From the NCBI GenBank assembly GCA_005778225.1, contig SXPC01000133.1:1-49107 (forward strand): a stretch of DNA of 49,107 nt. Reading direction: 5' to 3'. Source of the DNA: Planctomyces sp. Lineage in GTDB: Bacteria; Planctomycetota; Planctomycetia; Planctomycetales; Planctomycetaceae. A program made the position numbers and the translations under genes. This document shows positions 36,218 to 44,599 of this stretch, one piece after another. Under the pieces are notes generated by a model. It saw only the letters and a list, made by a program, of their open reading frames with translations. It was not told where the DNA came from and searched no databases. Within the stretch, counting starts at the first letter, position 1. Each line of letters opens with the position of its first letter.

Positions 36218-38497
36218 TTAAGCGGCGTCGCGGCTGAGTTGGCGGATGAGTTCTTCTGCGGTGAACTTTTCGTGGAGGAGACGTTGGAGAGGGAGGATGT
36301 TTTCTTCCTGCCATGTCTTGATGGAGGACAGGGATTCCCTGGACTGTGTCTGCAGGGCGTCGAGCATCTGGGCGATCTTGTCGGAGATCGCAGATAGCGA
36401 TGCTTCCTGGGACATGGCTTTCTTCCAGACGGCTTCTGCTTTGGCCTGAGCGTCGTGGAGTTCACTGACTTGTTCGGCGAGGAAGACTTTGGCCGCGTCT
36501 TCGATGACGAGTTTTTCCTGGATCGCCAGTTCTGCTTCGACGTCGTCTTCGCTGAACTTCTCCACGAGGGCGCGATGAGCCTGGTCGACATGCACCTGGC
36601 GTTCGATGACAACGCGGTGCAGGCCTGAGAGTTCGTCGCGGAGTTCTTCGAGACGCTGGCGTCGGTTTTCAAGTTCGACGGAGAAGCTGTTGGCGATCAG
36701 CAATTGCTGTTCGAATTCGGCGTGGCGTTCGCTGTTGTGAATGTTCTTCATCAGATCGGCGAGGGTCTGGCATTCGGTGACGGCGCTGCGGACTCGCGCG
36801 AGCTGGCCATCGAGAAGTTGCTCGCGGGTGTCGAGGCGATCGCGCTGTTGATGGAGCTGCGATGAGCGGAGTTCGAGGACTTCGCGTTCTTGCTGCAACT
36901 GCATGCGTGCCTGCTGGTAGTCGACCAGAAAGCGGTGATTGGCCTGTTCGAGTTGCTGGCGCTGCTTGTCGAGGTGCTTTTGCTGGAACGCGATGCGACG
37001 CTCGATCAGCTTGGCCTGCTCTTCGTCGATCGTTTCGACAAGAGCGGTTGCTTCGACCGGCTCGATCATCAAGGATTGCTGGGCTGCTTTGGCGTTCTGG
37101 TAGGCCTCGATGGCTTCGTGATCGATCACTGGTTCGGGAGCGTCAGCGACGACGGTCTCGATGACTTTTTCAATGACCTTCTCGACGACGGTTTCCACAA
37201 CGGTCTCGGTGACAGTCACGGGGGGCTCGGCCAGTTTTGCAGTGAGCGTTTCGGCCAGCGATTCTCGATCTGCTCTCGCAGCGACGAGTTCCTGCGCGAT
37301 GGCGGTCGTGCGAGCCTCTGACTGGATAACCTGAGCTTCTGTTGCTGAAAGCATGTCTCGAAGACGCTGGATCTCGGAGTTCGTTTCGCTGCGGTGTGAG
37401 GCTTCCTTCATCAGTTCGCCATGAATGCCGAGGAGTTCCGCGTGGAGCATCTCCAGTTCGGCTTCGACTTCACTGCGGAGCACCTTCTCGTGTTCGCATT
37501 GCTTCCGAAGGGTTTCCAGTTCCGGCTGGGCGGCTGCGAGTTGTGAGAACGCATCTTCACGCGAACTCTTTTCGATCTCGAGCAGTTGAATCAGGCCACT
37601 GAGTTGCTGACGAGTCGATGTCAGTTCCGCGACATTGCCTTGCTGCTGATGGATAGAGGATTCCTCCATTCGAGTCAGCTGAGCTGCGAGGTTGTCTATG
37701 AGAAGTTCGTAATCAGCGACGTACTGAGCCTTCTGGTCGACATCGTGTCGTTGTTCGTCGAGGGCGGCTTTCTGGCGGGTCAGCTCCTGCTGAAATTCAT
37801 CGAACTGTGATTGAGCAGCCATGACGGCCTGGTGGAACTGATTCTGCTCGTCGTCCTGATCTGCTTTTCTTTGGCGCAGTGACTCGATTTCCTTTTTCTT
37901 CACCTGCTCGAAGGCGAGACGCTCGCGGGCGAGTTGTTCTTCGTGGGCGAGACGCTCTTCGGCGATGTCGCGCTGGAACTCTTCGCGGTCGGCTTCGATG
38001 CTCTGCTGGAACTCCTCGCGCAGGCGTGAGAATTCAACCTGCAGAGGGGAGGTCGGAGCCTGGTTTTTGAATTGCTGGTCGAGGGAGCTGAGGTCAAGTT
38101 CGGTCTCAGGGACCGCCTCGACGCGGGCAACTTTCTGCTGCATCTGCGACATCTGCAGACGAAACAGACGTCGTTCCTGTTCGAAGGACGCGAGCTGTTT
38201 ATGAAGCGACTCTTCCCGTCGAGAGAGGTCCGCCATCCGGGTTTCGAGCTGGGCGAAGAGTTTTCCCGCTTCGCCGATCAGGTTGTCTTCGGGGAGCGTG
38301 GGGCGGTATTCGACCTGATAGGAGAGAACATCCGGCTCGACGGCGGGTGGTTCCGGGGCAGCGTTGTAATGAGGGTGCGGACCGTCCACGCGGATCGTCT
38401 GGTTGATCCAATGCGAGGGAGCAGGGCCATAGACGGCGTGAGGCGACGTCTGTCCCTGAGAGTTCACGGCATGCGACCGTGACGTGGGCCCGTTCAT
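36218..38497 (-). CDS. Long coiled-coil protein, function unknown
   Basis: A protein of 759 aa, overwhelmingly predicted as heptad coiled coil from about residue 70 to the end and rich in Glu, Gln, Leu, Arg and Ala. Regions such as EKVIEKVIETVVADAPEP (about residue 450) interrupt the heptads and suggest a hinge. The N-terminal 60 residues are His/Pro-rich and disordered. There is no signal peptide or membrane segment, so it is probably cytoplasmic. Similar long filament-like proteins are common in planctomycetes, whose cell architecture is unusual, but no specific role can be claimed. Convergent with murA. Confidence 0.7.
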   Translation of the reverse strand: MNGPTSRSHAVNSQGQTSPHAVYGPAPSHWINQTIRVDGPHPHYNAAPEPPAVEPDVLSYQVEYRPTLPEDNLIGEAGKLFAQLETRMADLSRREESLHKQLASFEQERRLFRLQMSQMQQKVARVEAVPETELDLSSLDQQFKNQAPTSPLQVEFSRLREEFQQSIEADREEFQRDIAEERLAHEEQLARERLAFEQVKKKEIESLRQRKADQDDEQNQFHQAVMAAQSQFDEFQQELTRQKAALDEQRHDVDQKAQYVADYELLIDNLAAQLTRMEESSIHQQQGNVAELTSTRQQLSGLIQLLEIEKSSREDAFSQLAAAQPELETLRKQCEHEKVLRSEVEAELEMLHAELLGIHGELMKEASHRSETNSEIQRLRDMLSATEAQVIQSEARTTAIAQELVAARADRESLAETLTAKLAEPPVTVTETVVETVVEKVIEKVIETVVADAPEPVIDHEAIEAYQNAKAAQQSLMIEPVEATALVETIDEEQAKLIERRIAFQQKHLDKQRQQLEQANHRFLVDYQQARMQLQQEREVLELRSSQLHQQRDRLDTREQLLDGQLARVRSAVTECQTLADLMKNIHNSERHAEFEQQLLIANSFSVELENRRQRLEELRDELSGLHRVVIERQVHVDQAHRALVEKFSEDDVEAELAIQEKLVIEDAAKVFLAEQVSELHDAQAKAEAVWKKAMSQEASLSAISDKIAQMLDALQTQSRESLSSIKTWQEENILPLQRLLHEKFTAEELIRQLSRDAA

Positions 38498-38784
38498 AAC
38501 TTCCTCGAGACGTGAGATGGAGACGTGACAAAGGAGGGTGACTCGCAGGATTGCGGGTCAGTGTTTGGCTCTGGACCCTACTCGAAAGGGGGAAACGTGC
38601 CTATCCGTTTCGTCAGGCCAACGCGCAAAGTGGGGCTGAGTTTGTAGAAACGACAAGAAAACGCCCGGAATTGGGATGTCGCGGACTCATTCGGGCTGGT
38701 TCGTACGCTCTCGGAAACCAAGTGTCCACGAATTAGTCATTGTTGACTGGTCTGGCCAGTTTTGTGTCAAGAGTCTGATTTTGC

Positions 38785-38813
38785 TTGACACAATGGGGGG
38801 AAGCGGGTGTAAT
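38785..38813 (+). promoter_or_regulatory. Consensus sigma-70-type promoter
   Basis: TTGACA (38785-38790) and TGTAAT (38808-38813) are separated by exactly 17 bases. Transcription would start near 38820 and run rightward, 470 bases before the next start codon. Confidence 0.6.
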
Positions 38814-38818
38814 AGTCC

Positions 38819-39117
38819 GTTCGCTAACTTTTTACGCCTGATCGTGGGGACCTTCGGGCGATAAAAAGGGACGCGGCACACACCTGAAGATCACATCTTT
38901 CGGTCGTGTTTTTAGGCTGGGGGAACACGATTCCCTCCTCACCGTTTGCAGGCTGCCTATCTTCGCTAACCGGGTGATCGTCGTATTTGGCAAAACGTCA
39001 AATGCTTCGGTCGCATTCCAGTTCGCGTATTCAGATTCTGGCTAAGCCTGTACACTCCCGACCACTCGTCGAACAGATCTCAAGTGAGCCGTCTCGGGTT
39101 TTACCCTGAGACGTCGA
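38819..39117 (+). ncRNA. Candidate structured RNA or long leader
   Basis: The segment runs from the expected start of the promoter at 38785 to a hairpin at 39090-39113 followed by a short T-rich stretch. The 5' end can form a stem between CTTTTTACGCC (38828-38838) and GGCGATAAAAAG (38857-38868) with one bulge. It contains no ORF. I compared it with tmRNA, SRP RNA and 6S RNA by eye and recognised none of them. It may simply be the 5' leader of the downstream gene. Confidence 0.3.
39090..39113 (+). terminator. Hairpin, possible weak terminator
   Basis: CGTCTC and GAGACG pair around inner GGGT and ACCC with one bulged base and a T-rich loop. It is followed by TCGATTTTC, a weak U-tract. Confidence 0.4.
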
Positions 39118-39290
39118 TTTTCATTTGAGTCCTCTGCCTCTACGAACCACGGTCACCATTCCAATTCGAAGTACCGATGTCGTCACAACAGTGATGTTGC
39201 TGCAACATTTCGTTTCGCAGTGCGCTTAGTCCTTCATGGGCCGGATGCACTGTCTCAACGGCTTCGATGTGAGGTTGCGGGGCTAGGTTT

Positions 39291-40583
39291 ATGTCGACAT
39301 CAAGCTATCACTATCCACGCGTGGTCATTTCAGGCCTGGGGGTCGTTTCGCCAATCGGTATTGGCAAGGAGACCTTCTGGGACAACTTGAAGTCTGGACG
39401 CTCGGGCATCGACTTCGTCAATTCGATCCCTTCCGAGACGCTGCCGTCCAAGTTCGCTGCGGAAGTCAAGAACTTCAACCCGCTGGACTACCTGTACAAC
39501 AAGAAGTTCCTGAAGGTCATGTCACGTGACATCCAGCTGGGTGTCTGTGCGGCTTCGATCGCCATGAAAGACTCCGGCATCAAGACTGGGATGGTTGATC
39601 CGATCCGTATGGGTGTCGAGTTTGGAGCTGGTCGCATTTCTTCGACTCCCGATGAACTTGTCGATGCTGTCATCGATTTCGAAGACGTTGACGATGATCA
39701 GTTCACCCGCTGGGGTGAAGACCGTATGGGCAAGATCTGCCCACTCTGGCTGCTCAAACAACTGCCGAACATGCCGGCCTGCCACGTCGCGATTGAACAC
39801 AACGCCCAAGGCCCGAACAACACGATCACGTCCCGCGAATCGTCTGCTCTTCTTGCCCTGGGCGAGGCGATGCGAACGATTGAACGCGGAGCCGCTGACG
39901 TCATGATTGTCGGGGCCTGCAGCTCGATGACCGATCCGCTCGATATCGCCCGATTGAATCTTTTCGAGAGCCTGTCTCGACGTGATGATGATCCACTGCG
40001 TGCCTGCCGTCCATTCGACCGTCAGCGCGATGGAACCGTCGTCGGCGAAGGGGCTGCTGTCTTTGTGCTCGAAGAATACGAACACGCCAAGCGTCGCGGT
40101 GCTGAGATCTACGCTGAACTCCTCGGCGTCGGTGCGGGCTGCGATGGCTTTGGGTATGAAACTGGCAATGCTGGCGTTGGCCTGGTCCGTGCGATCAACG
40201 CGGCTCTTCGTCGATCGGGCGTTCGCCCTGACGAAATCGGCCACATCAACGCTCACGGCAAGAGCACTCAACCAGACGACCTGTTCGAAGCCAAGGCGTA
40301 TCATTCGTCTCTGGGAACAGCGGCAGAGAAGATTCCTGTTCTGGCTCTCTCCAGTTATTTCGGTACCTTCGATGCCGGAACCGGTGCCGTCGAACTGGCG
40401 GGCAGCCTGATGGCGATGCGACACGGCGAACTCCCTGTCACGCTGAACTACGAGTTCCCTGATCCGGGTTGCAAGCTCAACGTCGTTCACCGACAGACCA
40501 TGCCACTGCGAAACTCACTGGCGATGAGCGTCAATCGCACATCGATCGGGCAGAGCGCCGCTTGCATCGTGCGGGCTCTGTAA
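39291..40583 (+). CDS. Ketoacyl-synthase-fold protein lacking the catalytic cysteine (CLF-like)
   Basis: A protein of 430 aa that aligns over its full length with FabF-type ketoacyl-ACP synthases (VISGLGVVSPIGIGKETFWDNL at the start; RPFDRQRDGTVVGEGAAVFVLEEYEHAKRRGA in the middle). At the nucleophile position, where FabF has TACTSG, this protein has TSRESS, placing Glu where Cys is required. The HG of NAHGKST is kept, but the second His and the Lys (FabF KSMTGH) are replaced in SSYFGT. It therefore cannot elongate like FabF. It could act like a chain-length factor, a decarboxylating partner or an ACP-binding scaffold. No adjacent ketosynthase partner is seen. Confidence 0.8.
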   Translation: MSTSSYHYPRVVISGLGVVSPIGIGKETFWDNLKSGRSGIDFVNSIPSETLPSKFAAEVKNFNPLDYLYNKKFLKVMSRDIQLGVCAASIAMKDSGIKTGMVDPIRMGVEFGAGRISSTPDELVDAVIDFEDVDDDQFTRWGEDRMGKICPLWLLKQLPNMPACHVAIEHNAQGPNNTITSRESSALLALGEAMRTIERGAADVMIVGACSSMTDPLDIARLNLFESLSRRDDDPLRACRPFDRQRDGTVVGEGAAVFVLEEYEHAKRRGAEIYAELLGVGAGCDGFGYETGNAGVGLVRAINAALRRSGVRPDEIGHINAHGKSTQPDDLFEAKAYHSSLGTAAEKIPVLALSSYFGTFDAGTGAVELAGSLMAMRHGELPVTLNYEFPDPGCKLNVVHRQTMPLRNSLAMSVNRTSIGQSAACIVRAL

Positions 40584-40611
40584 GCAGTTGCAGTTCATCA
40601 ACAAAAAGTAG

Positions 40612-40636
40612 GGCGGTTGCTGCAACCGCCTTTTTT
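40612..40636 (+). terminator. Intrinsic terminator after the ketoacyl-synthase-like gene
   Basis: GGCGGTTG and CAACCGCC form an 8-bp stem with a three-base loop, followed by TTTTTT, 29 bases after the stop codon. Confidence 0.9.
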
Positions 40637-40660
40637 ATGCGCCGTGGTTGGCTGGTTCGC

Positions 40661-40784
40661 GTAGGGTCCGCTGTGCGGACCGTTCATTCGCGAAATCGTA
40701 AGTAAGAATCGACAGCTTAACTTGGAGTAATCAACCGCGATCAGAGATTGTGTACCGATTGACGGTCCGCACAGCGGACCCTAC
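40661..40784. repeat. Pair of REP-like units in inverted orientation
   Basis: Bases 40661-40682 and 40763-40784 are perfect 22-base inverted copies. Each arm contains its own small hairpin (GGTCCGC..GCGGACC). The pair spans the space between the convergent ketoacyl-synthase-like gene and the microcompartment operon, overlapping the aldolase stop codon at 40784. It resembles BIME-type elements. Confidence 0.8.
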
Positions 40785-41668
40785 TAACCACCCATCGCGG
40801 CCATGACCTGATTGGTGATTTGCTGGACCAGTTGGTCGATGTCCGCTGATGATGAAGTAGCGGTTGCCGTCGGGGCTTCCTGCTTCTTCAGATACGAGCC
40901 GTACTTCGGGATGTCGGCGAAGACTTTGGGTTGCAGCTTGTTCTCCTTATATCCGGCGCGGTAGGCGTCGTTGCTGCAGAGGTCGCAGTTTTCGTGGAAG
41001 CGTGGGTCGTCGATGCCCATGCGTTTTTTGAGGTCGAGCAGTTCGTGGAGCTTGCCCTCATTAAGGTAATCGATCGGGCCGAGTTGGCGAGCCAGCAGAA
41101 GAATGCGGCAGTAGGAGTCGATGATCTCAGTCTTCCAGAAGGCTTCTTCGACGGTCGCGCCGAAGCTGACGGTGCCGTGGTTTTTCAGCAGGATCGTGTT
41201 CGTGCCGTTCTTGAGAAACGGGACAACGGTCTTCGCGAAGTCCGTTGAGCCGGGCGTGTCGTAAGGAGCAATCGGGGTCTCGCCGAGCAGAACTTCAACT
41301 TCCGGCAGGACGCATTGCGGGATCGGCTCGCCTGCGAGAGCGAACGCGGTTGCATGGGGAGCATGACAGTGAACGACGGCGATCGCATCCGGGCGATGCT
41401 TCATGATCTCCAGGTGCAGCAGAATCTCGCTGGTCTTCTTGCGTTTCCCTGCGATCTGATTGCCATTGAGGTCGACGGCACACAGATCTTCAGGGGTCAT
41501 GAAGCCCTTGCAGATCATCGTCGGCGTGCAGAGAACTTCGTTCTCGCCCACGCGAATGGAGATGTTTCCATCGTTAGCCGAGACCATGTTCTTCATGTAA
41601 AGACGACGCCCAATCTCGCAGATCTGTTCTTTGAGTTGGCGGTTGTGGATGCCGGAGTTGTAAGCCAT
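40784..41668 (-). CDS. Class II aldolase of the microcompartment
   Basis: A protein of 294 aa from the ATG at 41668 (starting MAYNSG); the longer frame to 41782 is rejected. The zinc-binding pattern is HCH in VVHCHAPHATAFAL plus the His in LLKNHGTVSFG. In characterised PVM microcompartments this enzyme cleaves L-fuculose- or L-rhamnulose-1-phosphate to dihydroxyacetone phosphate and lactaldehyde. After a Thr/Ser/Ala linker the C-terminus has an amphipathic helix (DIDQLVQQITNQVMAAMGG) typical of encapsulation peptides, so it is probably packaged inside the shell. Last gene of the operon. Confidence 0.9.
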   Translation of the reverse strand: MAYNSGIHNRQLKEQICEIGRRLYMKNMVSANDGNISIRVGENEVLCTPTMICKGFMTPEDLCAVDLNGNQIAGKRKKTSEILLHLEIMKHRPDAIAVVHCHAPHATAFALAGEPIPQCVLPEVEVLLGETPIAPYDTPGSTDFAKTVVPFLKNGTNTILLKNHGTVSFGATVEEAFWKTEIIDSYCRILLLARQLGPIDYLNEGKLHELLDLKKRMGIDDPRFHENCDLCSNDAYRAGYKENKLQPKVFADIPKYGSYLKKQEAPTATATSSSADIDQLVQQITNQVMAAMGG

Positions 41669-41705
41669 GAGTGGGAACCTGGATTGATGACGTTGTGGGG
41701 AATGT

Positions 41706-41732
41706 TTTGTTGTGAGTCGTGAGTCATGACTT
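41706..41732. repeat. TCATGAG-type repeat, copy 1 (single arm)
   Basis: Contains GTGAGTCGTGAGTCATGAC. It spans the 3' end of the vertex-protein gene and includes its stop codon. Confidence 0.75.
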
Positions 41733-42020
41733 CGGGAATGGTTGAACATCGACGCTGTCGAGCAGCGCTGCGCAGTAGGCATCGACGGGTTTGAGATCCG
41801 GTGTGAACGGGGCGGCGGCTTCGGTTCCTTCGCAGATGGCGATGGTAGAGCCGAGGCCGGAACCGATTTCGTCGTAAACGACGAGGGCTTCGCCTCGACC
41901 GGCTTCGTCGCCGGTTAGTCCTCGCCAGTCGAAAGGGGTGACGAGTTTGAACGTCGCCCCGGCGAGGAGTGGGTGGACGCGACACAGGGTGACGGTGCCG
42001 ATGACTTCGCCGATTCTCAT
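41724..42020 (-). CDS. Microcompartment vertex protein (BMC-P, EutN/CcmL family)
   Basis: A protein of 98 aa. It starts MRIGEVIGTVTLCRVHP and has VVYDEIGSGLGSTIAICEG, with the Gly-rich loop of EutN/CcmL proteins that form pentamers capping icosahedral vertices. It is one of three such genes in the operon. Its ATG overlaps the stop of the gene upstream (ATGA), and its own last codon and stop are formed by a copy of the intergenic TCATGAG repeat. Confidence 0.93.
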   Translation of the reverse strand: MRIGEVIGTVTLCRVHPLLAGATFKLVTPFDWRGLTGDEAGRGEALVVYDEIGSGLGSTIAICEGTEAAAPFTPDLKPVDAYCAALLDSVDVQPFPKS

Positions 42021-42715
42021 GTTCCAATCCTATTTGACACAGAGGCCACAGAGTTCACAGAGACTAGGAGACGAAGAAGAGGGCGAAGTTCCAAGAACGA
42101 TTTATCTGTCGCAGCACACCAGACGTTTGGAGCCATCGACTTCTGAATCATTGGGATGTCGTCGAGATGACAGGCGACCGCGGCTCGAATGGATTCGTTT
42201 CGATTGGCAAGACAGGCCACGTTCCAGGGGTCGGTGGAGAGGACGATGATCTGCGGGGCGTCACCGATGACTGATTTGATTCGTGCGACGATGTCCGTCG
42301 TACCAGTGAGTCGTTCGGTGGTCCAGTTGGTCAGGCGGCGAGTCACGTCGCTCCATGCTCCCGTTGCGTTGTCGCTGCGGGAGTCGATGAGGCACAGGCC
42401 TTTGGTTGGACTGATCGAAGTGGCTTGAGTCGAGGGTTGACCTCGGTGAATGGTGATGCCGCGATCGCGAGCGTAATCTTGAGCAGCGGGAGTGATGATT
42501 GCTGTTTTAGCGACTGTGACTGCTCTGATACTCGAAGCCAGTTTCGAAAGAATCTCTTCCGTGATAACTTTCTGCGTCAAAATACTGGGTGGCACTGCTG
42601 GCTTGGCCAGCAGTGGAGTTGATGTCGCAGCAACCTCACCGCGCGCACTCTCTGTCGACAGGTTCTTCATCACCTGCCGGACGATTTCATCAATGAGAGT
42701 GGGGGATGGGTTCAT
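42017..42715 (-). CDS. Microcompartment-associated protein, RpiB/LacAB-like C-domain
   Basis: A protein of 232 aa. The N-terminal helix (LIDEIVRQVMKNL) looks like an encapsulation peptide and is followed by a Ser/Ala/Pro linker, then VAKTAIITPAAQDYARDRGI, found in several BMC-associated proteins. The second half (APQIIVLSTDPWNVACLANRN, IRAAVACHLDDIP, APNVWC) resembles the sugar-phosphate isomerase RpiB/LacAB fold weakly; catalytic activity is not evident. A protein of this type is common in PVM loci. The last 15 or so residues (VSVNSVASVSNRIGT) are encoded by a dispersed repeat. The stop overlaps the next gene's ATG. Confidence 0.7.
   Translation of the reverse strand: MNPSPTLIDEIVRQVMKNLSTESARGEVAATSTPLLAKPAVPPSILTQKVITEEILSKLASSIRAVTVAKTAIITPAAQDYARDRGITIHRGQPSTQATSISPTKGLCLIDSRSDNATGAWSDVTRRLTNWTTERLTGTTDIVARIKSVIGDAPQIIVLSTDPWNVACLANRNESIRAAVACHLDDIPMIQKSMAPNVWCAATDKSFLELRPLLRLLVSVNSVASVSNRIGT
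42029..42062. repeat. Dispersed repeat arm inside the 3' end of a coding gene
   Basis: GACACAGAGGCCACAGAGTT followed by CACAGAGACTA belongs to the same family as the inverted repeat at 34525-34637. It lies within the coding frame of the RpiB-like gene. Confidence 0.7.
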
Positions 42716-42740
42716 GATCGATTGTTGTTGAGTGCGGATT

Positions 42741-42763
42741 GCCCCGGGTAACTCACCCGGGGC
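42741..42763. repeat. Strong GC-rich intercistronic hairpin
   Basis: GCCCCGGGT and ACCCGGGGC form a 9-bp perfect stem with a five-base loop, located between two microcompartment genes. No U-tract follows on the transcribed strand, so it is more likely an mRNA-stabilising or processing structure than a terminator. Confidence 0.75.
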
Positions 42764-42769
42764 TAAGTA

Positions 42770-43027
42770 TTAGGAGTCCTGAATCCCGAGGGTGATGAAA
42801 CGGGCGGGAACGTCTTTACGTCCACTCAGTTCGTGAACGAGAGAGCCATCCGAAGTGACGATGACGGTATCACCAACGCGGCAGCCCAGCCGATCCAGCG
42901 TCAGTTGCGGCTCCGCATCGGGCTTACCCGCTGGCGTCAATGGCTGCGCAATCAACATCGTCCAGCCATGTAGGCCGGGATGTTTGATGGTCGCGTGGGC
43001 TTTGCCAATGATGAGGGCGGTTTGCAT
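42770..43027 (-). CDS. Microcompartment vertex protein (BMC-P, EutN/CcmL family)
   Basis: An 85-aa protein from the ATG at 43027 (starting MQTALIIGKAHATIKHP). The longer frame to 43093 runs through a repeat and is rejected. LTLDRLGCRVGDTVIVTSDG is the EutN/CcmL core. It is the smallest of the three vertex proteins. Flanked upstream by a TCATGAG-type inverted repeat and downstream by the GC-rich hairpin. Confidence 0.92.
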   Translation of the reverse strand: MQTALIIGKAHATIKHPGLHGWTMLIAQPLTPAGKPDAEPQLTLDRLGCRVGDTVIVTSDGSLVHELSGRKDVPARFITLGIQDS

Positions 43028-43035
43028 GGGGAACC

Positions 43036-43103
43036 AATTGTCGTGAGGTATGAGTCGTGAGTCATGAGGTCCTGGTTTGAGGCTTTTCCTCATGACTCAT
43101 GAC
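43036..43103. repeat. TCATGAG-type inverted repeat, copy 2
   Basis: The arms GTCGTGAGTCATGAGG and CCTCATGACTCATGAC pair with one mismatch across a short loop. It starts a few bases after the stop codon of the aldehyde dehydrogenase gene. Confidence 0.85.
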
Positions 43104-43107
43104 AGAA

Positions 43108-44550
43108 TCAAATCACTCGCAGCGCTCCGGAGAGCGTGCAGCGTCGTTGTCTCGTGAATGTACTTGGTGTTGTGACGCCTTCGCCGGTTGGGGTGGCGAT
43201 GCTGAAGGAGACGTAGCCTTCGCCGCCGATGCCGATGCCGGCCATGGAGGGGCCGTTCTTGACGAAGAGGGTCGTCTCCATTGCGCGACCCATCTCGGTC
43301 ATACGGTTGACGTCTCGCGAGTGGATCACGCTGGTGTGACGGTAGCCGTGTTCTGATTCGAGGGACATGTCGAGGGCATGGGCGAAATCGTTTGCTTTGA
43401 CGATCGGGAGGAAGGGGATCATCTGCTCGTGATCGACGAAAGCGTTCTTTTCGTCCGCTTCGCCGAAGAGGAGGGGGGTCTGGCTGGTGACTTTCAAGCC
43501 GATGAGGTCCGCGAGGAAGGACGCGTCTTTGCCGACGAGGTCGCGATTGAGTTGTGGTTCGTTGGTCTCTTTCGAGATCGGGAAGGCGGCCTTGGTCAGT
43601 GAGTCGACTTGGGCTGGTGTCAGACGGTATGCCCCCTGGCGGCTCATCGCAGCCAGGAAGTCGCTGTAAACTTTCGACACGACGAAGACCTGCTTCTCGC
43701 CGATGCACAGGAGGTTGTTGTCGTAGGATGCCCCCGCGATGATCGAGCGGGCGGCGTTGTCGAGGTCGGCTGTTTCATCAACGACGACGGGCGGATTGCC
43801 AGGCCCTGCAACCACGGCCTTCTTGCGTGACTCCATCGCAGCTCGCGCGACAGCAGGACCGCCCGTGACGCAGAGCATCTTCACGCCTTTGCTCTTGAAG
43901 ATCGCGCCAGCCGATTCGAGCGTTGGCTTATCGACGATGGTGATCAGGTTCTCGAGCTTGGTTGCTTTGTAGATCGCCTGATTGAATCGACGAACTCCTT
44001 CGCAGGCGACCTTCGCACCACCCGGGTGAGGATTGACGACGAGTGTGTTGCCGCCGGCCAGCATTGTGATCGCATTCGATGCCAGCGTCGGCAGTGAGTG
44101 AGTCACGGGAGTGATGACGCCGATGACGCCGAAGGGGGCTTGTTCGATGATGGTCAGTCCGGTGTCGCCTGAGTAGGCATCGGGCTTGAGCCACTCGACG
44201 CCCGGCACCCGCTGCATGACTTTCAGCTTCTCGATCTTATGTTCGAGTCGGCCGATTTTCGTTTCCTGATATTCGAGACGCCCAAGCTCTTCAGCTTGTG
44301 AATCGCAGATCGACTTGATGATGCTGACAGCTTGCATGCGGGCATACAGCGGAGCATCGCTGAGCTTCTTATAAGCTTCACCCGCAGCATCGATCGCCTG
44401 GTCGACACATGAGAAGACGCCCCAGTCGCCCGACTTCACAGCGGGAGCAGGCTTGAAGGCGACGGGTGCGCTTGTGATCGAGTTGCCCTTCAATTCCTTA
44501 AGGACGTTCTCGACGACGGCTCGGATGTGGGCTTCAGAGAGGGTAGTCAT
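43108..44550 (-). CDS. CoA-acylating aldehyde dehydrogenase of the microcompartment (PduP/EutE-like)
   Basis: A protein of 480 aa. The N-terminal amphipathic helix ([19 protein letters not shown]) is a likely encapsulation peptide. The dehydrogenase domain has [36 protein letters not shown] and the catalytic Cys in [16 protein letters not shown], as in PduP/EutE enzymes that convert an aldehyde plus CoA and NAD+ to acyl-CoA. In this operon the aldehyde is expected to be lactaldehyde made by the aldolase, giving lactyl-CoA for PduL. Length is normal. Confidence 0.93.
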   Translation of the reverse strand: MTTLSEAHIRAVVENVLKELKGNSITSAPVAFKPAPAVKSGDWGVFSCVDQAIDAAGEAYKKLSDAPLYARMQAVSIIKSICDSQAEELGRLEYQETKIGRLEHKIEKLKVMQRVPGVEWLKPDAYSGDTGLTIIEQAPFGVIGVITPVTHSLPTLASNAITMLAGGNTLVVNPHPGGAKVACEGVRRFNQAIYKATKLENLITIVDKPTLESAGAIFKSKGVKMLCVTGGPAVARAAMESRKKAVVAGPGNPPVVVDETADLDNAARSIIAGASYDNNLLCIGEKQVFVVSKVYSDFLAAMSRQGAYRLTPAQVDSLTKAAFPISKETNEPQLNRDLVGKDASFLADLIGLKVTSQTPLLFGEADEKNAFVDHEQMIPFLPIVKANDFAHALDMSLESEHGYRHTSVIHSRDVNRMTEMGRAMETTLFVKNGPSMAGIGIGGEGYVSFSIATPTGEGVTTPSTFTRQRRCTLSGALRVI

Positions 44551-44563
44551 GGGAAGGCCTGAG

Positions 44564-44587
44564 GTTTGAGTCGTGAGTCATGAGGAA
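44564..44587. repeat. TCATGAG-type repeat, copy 3 (single arm)
   Basis: GAGTCGTGAGTCATGAGGAA lies between the aldehyde dehydrogenase start and the membrane-protein stop. Only one arm is present. Confidence 0.7.
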
Positions 44588-44599
44588 GGCGGGCGATGA

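Larger units (their letters stand above)
38498..39290. other. 793-base gene-free region
   Basis: No supported coding sequence. It contains a consensus sigma-70 promoter (38785-38813), a foldable segment just downstream (38828-38868), and a hairpin at 39090-39113. The remaining 180 bases before 39291 show no clear ribosome-binding site for the ketoacyl-synthase gene. Confidence 0.6.

Noticed and set aside
39522..40490. 322-aa minus-strand frame opposite the ketoacyl-synthase-like gene
   Set aside because: Shadow of a conserved plus-strand gene; no family features.
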